Positions 1 to 6,281 of a DNA stretch of 64,000 nt are shown here, piece by piece. Position 1 is the first letter of the stretch. Each line of letters starts with the position of its first letter. Origin of the DNA: an uncultured Porphyromonadaceae bacterium. GTDB taxonomy: Bacteria; Bacteroidota; Bacteroidia; Bacteroidales; UBA11471. A program made the translations under genes and the position numbers. The notes beneath the pieces were generated by a model that saw only the letters and a program-made list of their open reading frames with translations, was not told where the DNA came from and made no database searches. The stretch is from assembly GCA_900547555.1 (NCBI GenBank), contig URHG01000002.1:62001-126000 (forward strand), read 5' to 3'.

Positions 1-711
1 GTCGATATCTCCTGCACCGATGCGCCCCACAATACCTCCGGCATTGTTTTTGGCCGTAAGAGTAGCATCGGAATAGCAGTTGATGATTTGAGAGGAACCT
101 ACACATTGTCCCACGATGCAACCGGCGTACGACCCGTAACCTTCGAGACGGGTATTCTTCACATAACAGTTGATCAGCTTCGAATCGACCATCTTACCTA
201 CGATTCCGGCGAAACGGGCGTTGCCGTAGAAGTAGGAATCTATCACCCCCAAATTTTTGATGGTGGCATTGTAGGTGATGCGGAATAACGATACACATAT
301 AGCATAATCGACCGAGTATAGTCCGCTGATAGTATGCCCATCACCGTCGAATATACCCTCAAATGCAGCTGTGTATGTGGTTTCATCGGTAAAGATACCT
401 ACCATAGGCGTTTGGGGTGAATATGCTTTGCCTCCATTCATGGAACTCGACATGTTGCTACCGACACCTTCGTGCATGACCAAATCGGTAGTAAGTTTGA
501 AATAGCGACCTCGGCTGAATCCCGAAATGGTCGATACATCGTTGGCAAACTTGGCGAATTGCGATTCCGTAGCAATGAGATAGGGATTGTCTTTTGTACC
601 GTCTCCTCCTGCGTATTCCGTTGCCGTTGTACCATCCCACGCCGCCGATGCATACATGCAAGGTGCAGCAAACAGTATAGCCGACAAGAAATGTTTAAAT
701 AGTTTTTTCAT
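1..711 (-). CDS. Secreted GLUG-motif surface protein, 3' end outside window
   Basis: The reading frame is open from the ATG at 711 to the window edge (237 codons), so only the N-terminal part is visible. It begins with a Sec signal peptide (MKKLFKHFLSAILFAAP..., probable cleavage after ASA near residue 24). About residues 30-75 give a typical pattern for Bacteroidales surface repeats: GDGTKDNPYLIATESQF followed by FKLTTDL. After that come short glycine-rich turns of GLUG type (FAGIVGK, YAGCIVGQ, NAGGIVGR) spaced about 25-30 residues apart and alternating with INCY strands, as in a right-handed beta-helix. GLUG proteins are usually adhesins or peptidase-associated surface proteins; the actual role here is unknown because the C-terminus, which would show a sorting signal or catalytic domain, is missing. 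Confidence 0.85.
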   Translation of the reverse strand, partial: MKKLFKHFLSAILFAAPCMYASAAWDGTTATEYAGGDGTKDNPYLIATESQFAKFANDVSTISGFSRGRYFKLTTDLVMHEGVGSNMSSSMNGGKAYSPQTPMVGIFTDETTYTAAFEGIFDGDGHTISGLYSVDYAICVSLFRITYNATIKNLGVIDSYFYGNARFAGIVGKMVDSKLINCYVKNTRLEGYGSYAGCIVGQCVGSSQIINCYSDATLTAKNNAGGIVGRIGAGDID

Positions 712-831
712 GATATGTATTTTAAAGTTCGATCGGATTGTAATTGTCTCCATGACCGGAGATATATTTTAAGACTTCACCAAGTCATATTCTATTGCAT
801 CGTCTCGATAATCCGGAACTATGTAATGAAA

Positions 832-839
832 CAAATATA
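832..839 (-). promoter_or_regulatory. Promoter -7 element TATATTTG
   Basis: On the minus strand this reads TATATTTG, an exact match to the Bacteroidota TAnnTTTG element. It would start a leader of about 110 nt before the ATG of the surface protein at 711. Confidence 0.5.
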
Positions 840-1224
840 ATGAGATGTGAATAAACAAAAGAATAAAAAATAGGTCAAAAATGAGGATTATTCATTCAAT
901 TTTGTTTTCGATATATACTTGGAGCGAGAATGATATCGAGAATGATATATAGCTTCGATCGAGTTTGTATAAAATCTATATATGTCTAGTAAATGTTATT
1001 TTGCTTATATTTAATTCATTATACATCAATAAGATGGTAATTGCAGCGCCTTGCAAAAGAAACAGAATAGAAACAAAATAGGTATTTTAGGAGATTCTTC
1101 GCTTTTTACTTTTCACTTGATTTCATTCCTTGCACTTGGTCACACATAAAGTGTTTCTCGGAGCAATTCTTCCTACCACTTACATCTCACTTGAAGAATA
1201 TCGTTTGGTTGCCCATAAAGAATT

Positions 1225-1491
1225 TTGCAGCCAAAAGAGAAAAGCACGAACCTCAGCCTTGTGGGTCTAATCTTCATCGGAGTTTTATCCTTTACAAAGT
1301 TAGCTATTTCTATCAAGTCATAGGCATATGGAAAGATAAATATGCCTACTTATATTTAGTTTACTTTGGTTTAGCATATATATAGGCTAATAGACTAAAC
1401 TGAATTTTCAATGGGTTTCCACATTCTACCTACACAAATCCACAGCTAAAAGAGAAGATAACTTTATACTCATTTTCTCTTTTCGCTGCAA
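1225..1491. repeat. 267-bp segment bounded by 19-bp inverted repeats
   Basis: The left arm 1225-1243 reads TTGCAGCCAAAAGAGAAAA and the right arm 1473-1491 is its reverse complement with one mismatch (18 of 19). The arms enclose about 229 bp with no gene. A related but shorter sequence (CAGCTAAAAGAGAAGA) occurs at about 1443. The inner segment carries a minus-strand TAACTTTG (1295-1302) that fits the promoter -7 consensus. No flanking target-site duplication was seen. It could be an invertible promoter segment or a MITE-like remnant. Confidence 0.5.
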
Positions 1492-1590
1492 TACATTTTA
1501 ATATCTGCTTTTCATACATCCTGTAATAACAAAGAACAATGATTTCGCAAAAACGAAGCTTTTTATAATGAACGAATCAAATAAAAGCAG

Positions 1591-1598
1591 TACATTTG
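1591..1598 (+). promoter_or_regulatory. Promoter -7 element TACATTTG of R-M operon
   Basis: Exact TAnnTTTG match, 28 bp upstream of the ATG at 1627, giving a predicted start near 1605 and a leader of about 20 nt. Confidence 0.6.
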
Positions 1599-1615
1599 CC
1601 AAATAATGACAAATG
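1593..1615 (+). promoter_or_regulatory. Candidate operator (C-box-like inverted repeat)
   Basis: CATTTG (1593-1598) and CAAATG (1610-1615) form an inverted repeat with an 11-bp gap; a second, smaller palindrome ATTTG-C-CAAAT (1594-1604) lies within it. Both overlap the -7 element and the predicted start site of the R-M operon, as expected for binding of the XRE controller encoded just downstream. Binding is inference. Confidence 0.4.
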
Positions 1616-1626
1616 CCGAAGCGTAA

Positions 1627-1914
1627 ATGTTATTTGCTCAAAGAATAAAGAAGGCCAGAATTGAAAAAGGATTGCTACAGAAAGAATTAGCAATAGCTCT
1701 AAACGTAGATATACCAATGTATAGTCGTATTGAGCGTGGAGATCGATTAGCTAAAAGAGAACAAGTAATACATCTTTCCGATATTTTGGATATCGAGCGA
1801 GAAGAATTATTAAGTCTTTGGATTGCAGATCGAGTGAATGCAGTTATAGGAGATGATAAAAATGTTGCCGATAAGGCTTTGAAAATAATAGTAGATAATA
1901 GAACATGGAAATAA
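1627..1914 (+). CDS. XRE-family HTH regulator, probable R-M controller protein
   Basis: A 95-residue protein with one Cro/C1-type helix-turn-helix at about residues 6-60 (RIKKARIEKGLLQKELA ... YSRIERGD ... LSDILDIEREEL). The rest is a short helical tail. It is the first gene of a tight operon: its last 10 bases overlap the methyltransferase start at 1905, implying translational coupling. Size, position and the inverted repeat over its promoter match controller (C) proteins of type II restriction-modification systems, which delay endonuclease expression until the methyltransferase has protected the host DNA. Here the controller precedes both enzymes rather than the endonuclease alone, so it may autoregulate the whole operon. 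Confidence 0.8.
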   Translation: MLFAQRIKKARIEKGLLQKELAIALNVDIPMYSRIERGDRLAKREQVIHLSDILDIEREELLSLWIADRVNAVIGDDKNVADKALKIIVDNRTWK

Positions 1915-3188
1915 AAACATCTCATACACTTATTAATGGTGATAGCCGGAATCTCTCTCTGATTCCGGATAGATCCGTTCATTTGATCATTACATCGCCA
2001 CCGTATTGGCAATTGAAAGATTATGGAAGCGATAATCAAATCGGATTCCACGATAGTTATGAAAGTTATATCAATAATTTGAATGCCGTATGGTCGGAAT
2101 GTAATCGTATATTACATGACGGTTGCCGTTTGTGCATTAATATCGGGGATCAATTCGCTCGCTCCGTTTATTACGGACGCTATAAAGTAATACCTATAAG
2201 AACCGAAATCATTCGTTTTTGTGAGTCGCTCGGAATGGATTATATGGGAGCGATTATATGGCAAAAGCAAACGACAATGAACACTACCGGAGGAGGTGCC
2301 GTGATGGGTAGTTTCCCATATCCTCGAAACGGTATCTTGAAAATCGATTATGAGTTCATCCTGATATTCAAAAAGCAAGGCAAAGCACCTGTTCCCACTG
2401 CCGAACAAAAAAAATGTTCGGAAATGACAAAAGAGGAGTGGAATACCTTTTTCGCCTCCCATTGGAATTTCGGCGGAGCGAAACAAGACGGACACATTGC
2501 TGTCTTTCCTGAAGAATTGCCGCACCGTTTAATCAAGATGTTCTCTTTTGCAGGAGAAACGGTATTCGATCCATTTATGGGTAGCGGGACTACGGCTTTG
2601 GCAGCGCGTAATCTACAACGTAATTCTATCGGATATGAAATAAATCCCGATTATAAAAAATACTATGAAGAAAAGGTCGCTTCATCTTTTTCGTTCGGCA
2701 ATGCAGAATATAGATACAGCAAAGATAGATCTGTTTTCGATATTGACGAAAAGATGAAAACTTTGCCTTATATATTCAGTGACCCGCACAAAATGGAAAA
2801 CAAAATTGAGATTAAGAAGTTGCAATTCGGTTCACGGATAGATAAAGACAAGAAAGAACGGGAAGAGTATTTTTCTGTAAAAACGATCTTGTCGCCGAAT
2901 ACGATAGTTTTGAATAATGGAATTACTATACGATTGCTTGGAGTTAAAGAAAAACCATCTGTCAATGGCAATGCGACAAAATTCCTTATGGAAAAAACTA
3001 AAGGACGGAAGGTTTTTTTACGTTACGATGCCGTAAAGTATGATGATAAAGATTTGTTGTTGTGTTACTTATATTTGGATAACAAGACTTTTATAAATGC
3101 ACATATGCTGAAAAACGGTTTAGCAGACGTGGACTATTCTTTTGATTTCAAATATAAAAACAAATTCGAGAAACTGATAAATCTATAA
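1905..3188 (+). CDS. DNA methyltransferase (TSPPYW type) fused to degenerate SNase-like domain
   Basis: A 427-residue protein. The N-terminal two thirds are an amino-methyltransferase: catalytic motif IV TSPPYW at residues 30-35 precedes the SAM-binding motif I DPFMGSGTT at about 222-230, the beta-class order. The SPPYW form is commonest in N4-cytosine enzymes, though N6-adenine activity cannot be excluded. From about residue 310 the chain continues into a segment resembling staphylococcal-nuclease OB folds (VKTILSPNTIVLNNG, IRLLGV, LLLCYLYLDNKTFINAHML, NGLADV). The Arg of the RLL motif is present (about R343), but the following Asp and Glu that bind calcium and catalyse cleavage in true nucleases are replaced (VKEKP instead of VDTPE). 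The domain therefore looks catalytically dead and may bind DNA or the partner endonuclease. The gene overlaps its controller and is 4 bp from the endonuclease. Confidence 0.85.
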   Translation: MEIKTSHTLINGDSRNLSLIPDRSVHLIITSPPYWQLKDYGSDNQIGFHDSYESYINNLNAVWSECNRILHDGCRLCINIGDQFARSVYYGRYKVIPIRTEIIRFCESLGMDYMGAIIWQKQTTMNTTGGGAVMGSFPYPRNGILKIDYEFILIFKKQGKAPVPTAEQKKCSEMTKEEWNTFFASHWNFGGAKQDGHIAVFPEELPHRLIKMFSFAGETVFDPFMGSGTTALAARNLQRNSIGYEINPDYKKYYEEKVASSFSFGNAEYRYSKDRSVFDIDEKMKTLPYIFSDPHKMENKIEIKKLQFGSRIDKDKKEREEYFSVKTILSPNTIVLNNGITIRLLGVKEKPSVNGNATKFLMEKTKGRKVFLRYDAVKYDDKDLLLCYLYLDNKTFINAHMLKNGLADVDYSFDFKYKNKFEKLINL

Positions 3189-3192
3189 TGTT

Positions 3193-3876
3193 ATGGATAG
3201 ATATTCAATGAATTTCGGGAAAAAGGAACGAGTTCTGAACTATGCTTGCCAAACTTATCAATTATCCCGTCCCAATAAAGTCGGTGCGGTTATGGCTCTT
3301 ATACGTGATTGTCAACCATCCTCTTTCGAAGAGTGGCAATCATGGTATTTCGATAACGCCCATACAGCAGGTAAGAACCCGACAAAAATAACTGTAGAAA
3401 GTTTGAAGGAATTAGGAGAGCGGTTATATGCCAAAATTACAGAAGTTGTTATACCCGAATGGGAATCCGCTTTTCGAGAGTTGACAGAACAAGATTGTAT
3501 CGATTATATTTATAATCTTACCATAAATCGTACTTATGACGGTTATTTACGAGAAAAATCCGTTATCGACGATGGTTTAGCCAAAATATTTTCCGACATA
3601 ACTTTTGAAGAAAGCGATCCCGAACTGGATCATGCCGGAGATATCGACTATATTGCAAAAGTCGGAGATAAAGCGATAGGCATACAAATCAAGCCGATAA
3701 CTGCAAGTGCCAATTTCGGAAGTTATTCTCTAACGGAACGGATGAAAGCGAGTTTCGAATCATTCAAAGAACAATATGGTGGCAACGTATTTATCGTGTT
3801 CAGTTTAGATGGAGAAATTGCCAATCAAGAAGTTGTTGAGCAAATCCGGACTGAAATAAACCGATTATCGAATTGA
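3193..3876 (+). CDS. Type II restriction endonuclease, MjaI-like
   Basis: A 227-residue protein directly after the methyltransferase (4-bp gap). A PD-(D/E)XK-like core is visible at about residues 146-168: acidic HAGDIDY, then a strand ending in GIQIKP, where Gln takes the place of the usual second acid (QxK variant) and the Lys is conserved. The stretch TINRTYDGYLREK further upstream and the C-terminal helix-strand (ERMKASFESFKEQYGGNVFIVFS) fit, from memory, the MjaI endonuclease family, whose founder cuts CTAG. The CTAG assignment for this protein is inference only. It probably cleaves unmodified foreign DNA, with the upstream methyltransferase protecting the host. Confidence 0.65.
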   Translation: MDRYSMNFGKKERVLNYACQTYQLSRPNKVGAVMALIRDCQPSSFEEWQSWYFDNAHTAGKNPTKITVESLKELGERLYAKITEVVIPEWESAFRELTEQDCIDYIYNLTINRTYDGYLREKSVIDDGLAKIFSDITFEESDPELDHAGDIDYIAKVGDKAIGIQIKPITASANFGSYSLTERMKASFESFKEQYGGNVFIVFSLDGEIANQEVVEQIRTEINRLSN

Positions 3877-3953
3877 ACTTGCCTTATTTAACAATGGAAT
3901 TACAATAAAGATAGAATATTTGTTCGTGCCTCGTCATGACTATGATGTGATAT

Positions 3954-3990
3954 AAAAAAAGCCCGGCATTGCCGGGCTTTTTTGTTTTTT
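3954..3990. terminator. Bidirectional intrinsic terminator
   Basis: Stem GCCCGGC-ATT-GCCGGGC at 3961-3977 with an A-run on the left and a T-run on the right. It serves both the R-M operon (plus) and fabI (minus), which converge here. Confidence 0.9.
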
Positions 3991-4000
3991 ATGATCATAC

Positions 4001-4861
4001 TTATCCGTATACGATTTCTCCTGTTTCGGGATCTCGGTATTCGTCGAAACTTTTGTTATACTGATCCATAGCGCGTAAGCTCATACCCATACTCGAGAAT
4101 CCTCCGTCATGATAAAGGTTTTGCATGGTAACCTTACGGGTAAGATCCGAGAACATCACGATACAGTAGTCGGCGCATTCGGTAGCGTCGGCGTTACCCA
4201 GCGGAGACATACGGTTGGCAAAGTCCATGAGAGAGTTCATGCCTTTGACTCCGCTGCCGGCGGTCGTCATGGTAGGCGATTGCGAAATGGTGTTGATACG
4301 CACGTTCTTTTCGCGACCGTAAATGTATCCGAAGCTGCGGGCGATCGATTCCAAAAGAGCTTTGGCATCGGCCATGTCGTTGTACCCGAAGAGGGTACGT
4401 TGGGCGGCTACGTATGACAGGGCAATCACCGAACCATATTCGTTGATGGCATCGAGTTTCTTGGCAACTTGCAGCATTTTATGGAACGAGATAGCCGAGA
4501 TGTCGAGGGTTTTGTCGAGAAGACTGTAATCGAGGTCGTCGTAGGGGCGTTTTTTACGCACGTTGGGCGACATGCCGATAGAGTGCAGAACAAAGTCTAT
4601 TTTCCCGCCCAGCACTTCGACCGAACGCTTGAATACATTTTCGAGATCTTCTACGCTGGTGGCATCGGCGGGAATTACTTCGGCATGAAGTTTTTCGCTC
4701 AGTTCCGAAACTTGTCCCATACGCACGGCGACGGGGGTGTTCGACAACGTAATGGTTGCACCTTCTTCTACGGCTCTTTCGGCCACTTTCCATGCGATAG
4801 ACATGTCATTCAGGGCTCCGAAAATAATACCTCGTTTCCCTTTCAATAAATTATTGCTCAT
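4001..4861 (-). CDS. fabI: Enoyl-[acyl-carrier-protein] reductase (NADH)
   Basis: Last reductive step of each type II fatty-acid elongation cycle. The 286-residue product has the FabI NAD-binding start GIIFGALNDMSIAW (residues 11-24) in place of a standard Rossmann GxGxxG, and the catalytic pattern Y150 (LSYVAAQ), Y160 and K167 (YNDMADAK), the FabI spacing Y-x6-K. The ATG at 4861 is preferred: an in-frame upstream ATG at 4939 lies on the promoter element at 4929-4936 and would precede the transcript start. It is a single-gene unit, divergent from the ROK kinase and ending at the shared terminator at 3.96 kb. FabI is the target of triclosan-type inhibitors; no substitution relevant to that can be judged from here. 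Confidence 0.95.
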   Translation of the reverse strand: MSNNLLKGKRGIIFGALNDMSIAWKVAERAVEEGATITLSNTPVAVRMGQVSELSEKLHAEVIPADATSVEDLENVFKRSVEVLGGKIDFVLHSIGMSPNVRKKRPYDDLDYSLLDKTLDISAISFHKMLQVAKKLDAINEYGSVIALSYVAAQRTLFGYNDMADAKALLESIARSFGYIYGREKNVRINTISQSPTMTTAGSGVKGMNSLMDFANRMSPLGNADATECADYCIVMFSDLTRKVTMQNLYHDGGFSSMGMSLRAMDQYNKSFDEYRDPETGEIVYG

Positions 4862-4928
4862 ATTTTTTCGGTTTTTTAGTCCGACATAATTGCACGTTTT
4901 TGCACTTTTTGTGCCGGTTTTAACAACG

Positions 4929-4936
4929 CAAAGGTA
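4929..4936 (-). promoter_or_regulatory. fabI promoter -7 element TACCTTTG
   Basis: Minus-strand TACCTTTG, exact TAnnTTTG match, with a leader of about 60 nt to the fabI ATG at 4861. Confidence 0.65.
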
Positions 4937-5081
4937 CATTATTTTTTCTATCCGACAATCTTTTGCCGGGGTAATTTACTTTTCCCGATACGGAGGTATT
5001 CGGTAAAAACTTTTTTTTCGCCCTGTTTGTTTTTTCAAAGAGATTTTTATTGCGATAGCGGGAAAAAACAAAAGATTTTGA

Positions 5082-5089
5082 TATATTTG
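5082..5089 (+). promoter_or_regulatory. ROK kinase promoter -7 element TATATTTG
   Basis: Exact TAnnTTTG match. The predicted transcript start near 5096 leaves only about 6 nt before the ATG at 5102 but about 33 nt before the ATG at 5129, which favours the latter as start codon. Confidence 0.6.
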
Positions 5090-5128
5090 TGAAATCAACG
5101 TATGACTATTTTTAATTATTCCATTACC

Positions 5129-6085
5129 ATGAAATCTTATGTCGTAGGAATCGATATCGGTGGGACCAATACTAAACTCGGTATTGTCGACAGTCGGGGA
5201 ACTGTTATCGCCAAAGATTCCATTAAAACCAACAAACATCAACGTATCGAAGATTATATCGACGATTTACATAAGGCTTTTACAGCTTTGACGAGAGCCT
5301 ATGGTCTTGAAGGAGAAATCGGAGGGATAGGTGTAGGTGCTCCTAATGCCAACTATTTCAAGGGAACGATCGAGTATGCCGCAAATCTGCCCTGGAAGGG
5401 GATTGTTCCTTTTGCCGAATTGATGGAAAAGAAGTTTGGCATTCCGGTGAAGATAACCAATGATGCCAACGCTGCCGCCATCGGAGAGATGACTTACGGT
5501 GCGGCGCGGGGTGTAAAAGACTTTATCATGATAACGCTCGGTACGGGAGTCGGTAGCGGGATTGTAGCCAACGGTCAACTGATTTACGGAAACGACGGAA
5601 ATGCCGGCGAGTTGGGACATGTCATTGTGCGCCCCAACGGGCGTCTTTGCGGTTGCGGCCGTTCGGGTTGTCTCGAAACCTATACGTCGGCGACAGGAGT
5701 GGCCCGCACGGCGCGCGAATTTCTCGAATTGCAAAAGGCCGAGAGTCTTTTGCGGCGTATACCCGTGCAGGATATCACTTCGAAAGACGTTTATGACGCG
5801 GCTATGGCCGGAGACCGGTTGGCGTTGGAAATTTTTGAGTACACAGGGAAGATATTGGGAGAGGCGTTTGCCAATTTCGTTTCATTTTCAAGCCCCAAGA
5901 TGATCGTATTGTTCGGTGGGTTGACACATGCCGGCGACCTTATTATGCGTCCCATAAAAGAGGCTATGGAAGATAATCTTCTGCATGTGTTCAAAGGGAA
6001 AGTTGAGTTGGTGCTTTCCCAACTCAATGAGGCCGATGCGGCTATTCTCGGAGCCAGTGCTCTGGGTTGGGAAGCCGCACAGTAA
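5129..6085 (+). CDS. ROK-family sugar kinase, probable glucokinase
   Basis: Phosphorylates a hexose, most likely glucose, with ATP at entry to glycolysis. The 318-residue product has the ASKHA phosphate loop GIDIGGTNTK (7-16), the catalytic Asp in TNDANAA (about D112), and the ROK zinc signature: H164 in ELGHVIV and the cysteines C174, C176 and C181 in CGCGRSGC. Length is typical of bacterial ROK glucokinases; ROK members with an N-terminal HTH are regulators, and no HTH is present, so this is an enzyme. The alternative start at 5102 would add nine residues. ManNAc or fructose specificity cannot be excluded without comparison. It is a monocistronic unit ending at a perfect palindromic terminator. 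Confidence 0.85.
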   Translation: MKSYVVGIDIGGTNTKLGIVDSRGTVIAKDSIKTNKHQRIEDYIDDLHKAFTALTRAYGLEGEIGGIGVGAPNANYFKGTIEYAANLPWKGIVPFAELMEKKFGIPVKITNDANAAAIGEMTYGAARGVKDFIMITLGTGVGSGIVANGQLIYGNDGNAGELGHVIVRPNGRLCGCGRSGCLETYTSATGVARTAREFLELQKAESLLRRIPVQDITSKDVYDAAMAGDRLALEIFEYTGKILGEAFANFVSFSSPKMIVLFGGLTHAGDLIMRPIKEAMEDNLLHVFKGKVELVLSQLNEADAAILGASALGWEAAQ

Positions 6086-6108
6086 CCGTTCCTCCGTGTG
6101 TCGAAAAC

Positions 6109-6152
6109 GATAAAGGCGTTCTGCCCGGGCAGAACGCCTTTATCTGTATTTT
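6109..6152 (+). terminator. Terminator, 36-bp perfect palindrome
   Basis: GATAAAGGCGTTCTGCCC (6109-6126) is followed immediately by its exact reverse complement (6127-6144), then TGTATTTTT. It closes the ROK kinase transcript. Confidence 0.85.
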
Positions 6153-6221
6153 TCAAAACGGCGGGATAAGACAATACGGGAATTGATTTATAACATTGCA
6201 TTTACCGGAAGGAAAATAGAT

Positions 6222-6229
6222 TATCTTTG
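6222..6229 (+). promoter_or_regulatory. Promoter -7 element TATCTTTG
   Basis: Exact TAnnTTTG match about 50 bp upstream of the ATG at 6282, with a possible TTG at 6196-6198 as the -33 element. Confidence 0.65.
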
Positions 6230-6281
6230 CCGTAATGAGATTCTCGTAAAAAATGATTTTGATGTTTAGTTTGTCTATGAT

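Larger units (their letters stand above)
712..1626. other. AT-rich 915-bp intergenic spacer
   Basis: No convincing gene is visible in this spacer between the divergent surface-protein gene and the restriction-modification operon. It holds a minus-strand promoter element near 832-839, a plus-strand promoter near 1591, a 19-bp inverted-repeat pair bounding 1225-1491, and a short stretch at 1088-1103 (TAGGAGATTCTTCGCT) that resembles one arm of the intergenic repeat family found at 18.8 and 55.4 kb. Base composition is markedly more AT-rich than the flanking housekeeping regions. Confidence 0.7.

Noticed and set aside
1191..1385. 64-codon open frame in the AT-rich spacer
   Set aside because: No recognisable protein features; it overlaps the left inverted-repeat arm and lies between divergent promoters.
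1905..3188. Active nuclease in the methyltransferase C-terminus (as in a type IIG-like fusion)
   Set aside because: The catalytic Asp/Glu of the SNase family are replaced and a separate endonuclease gene follows, so an active fused nuclease is unlikely.
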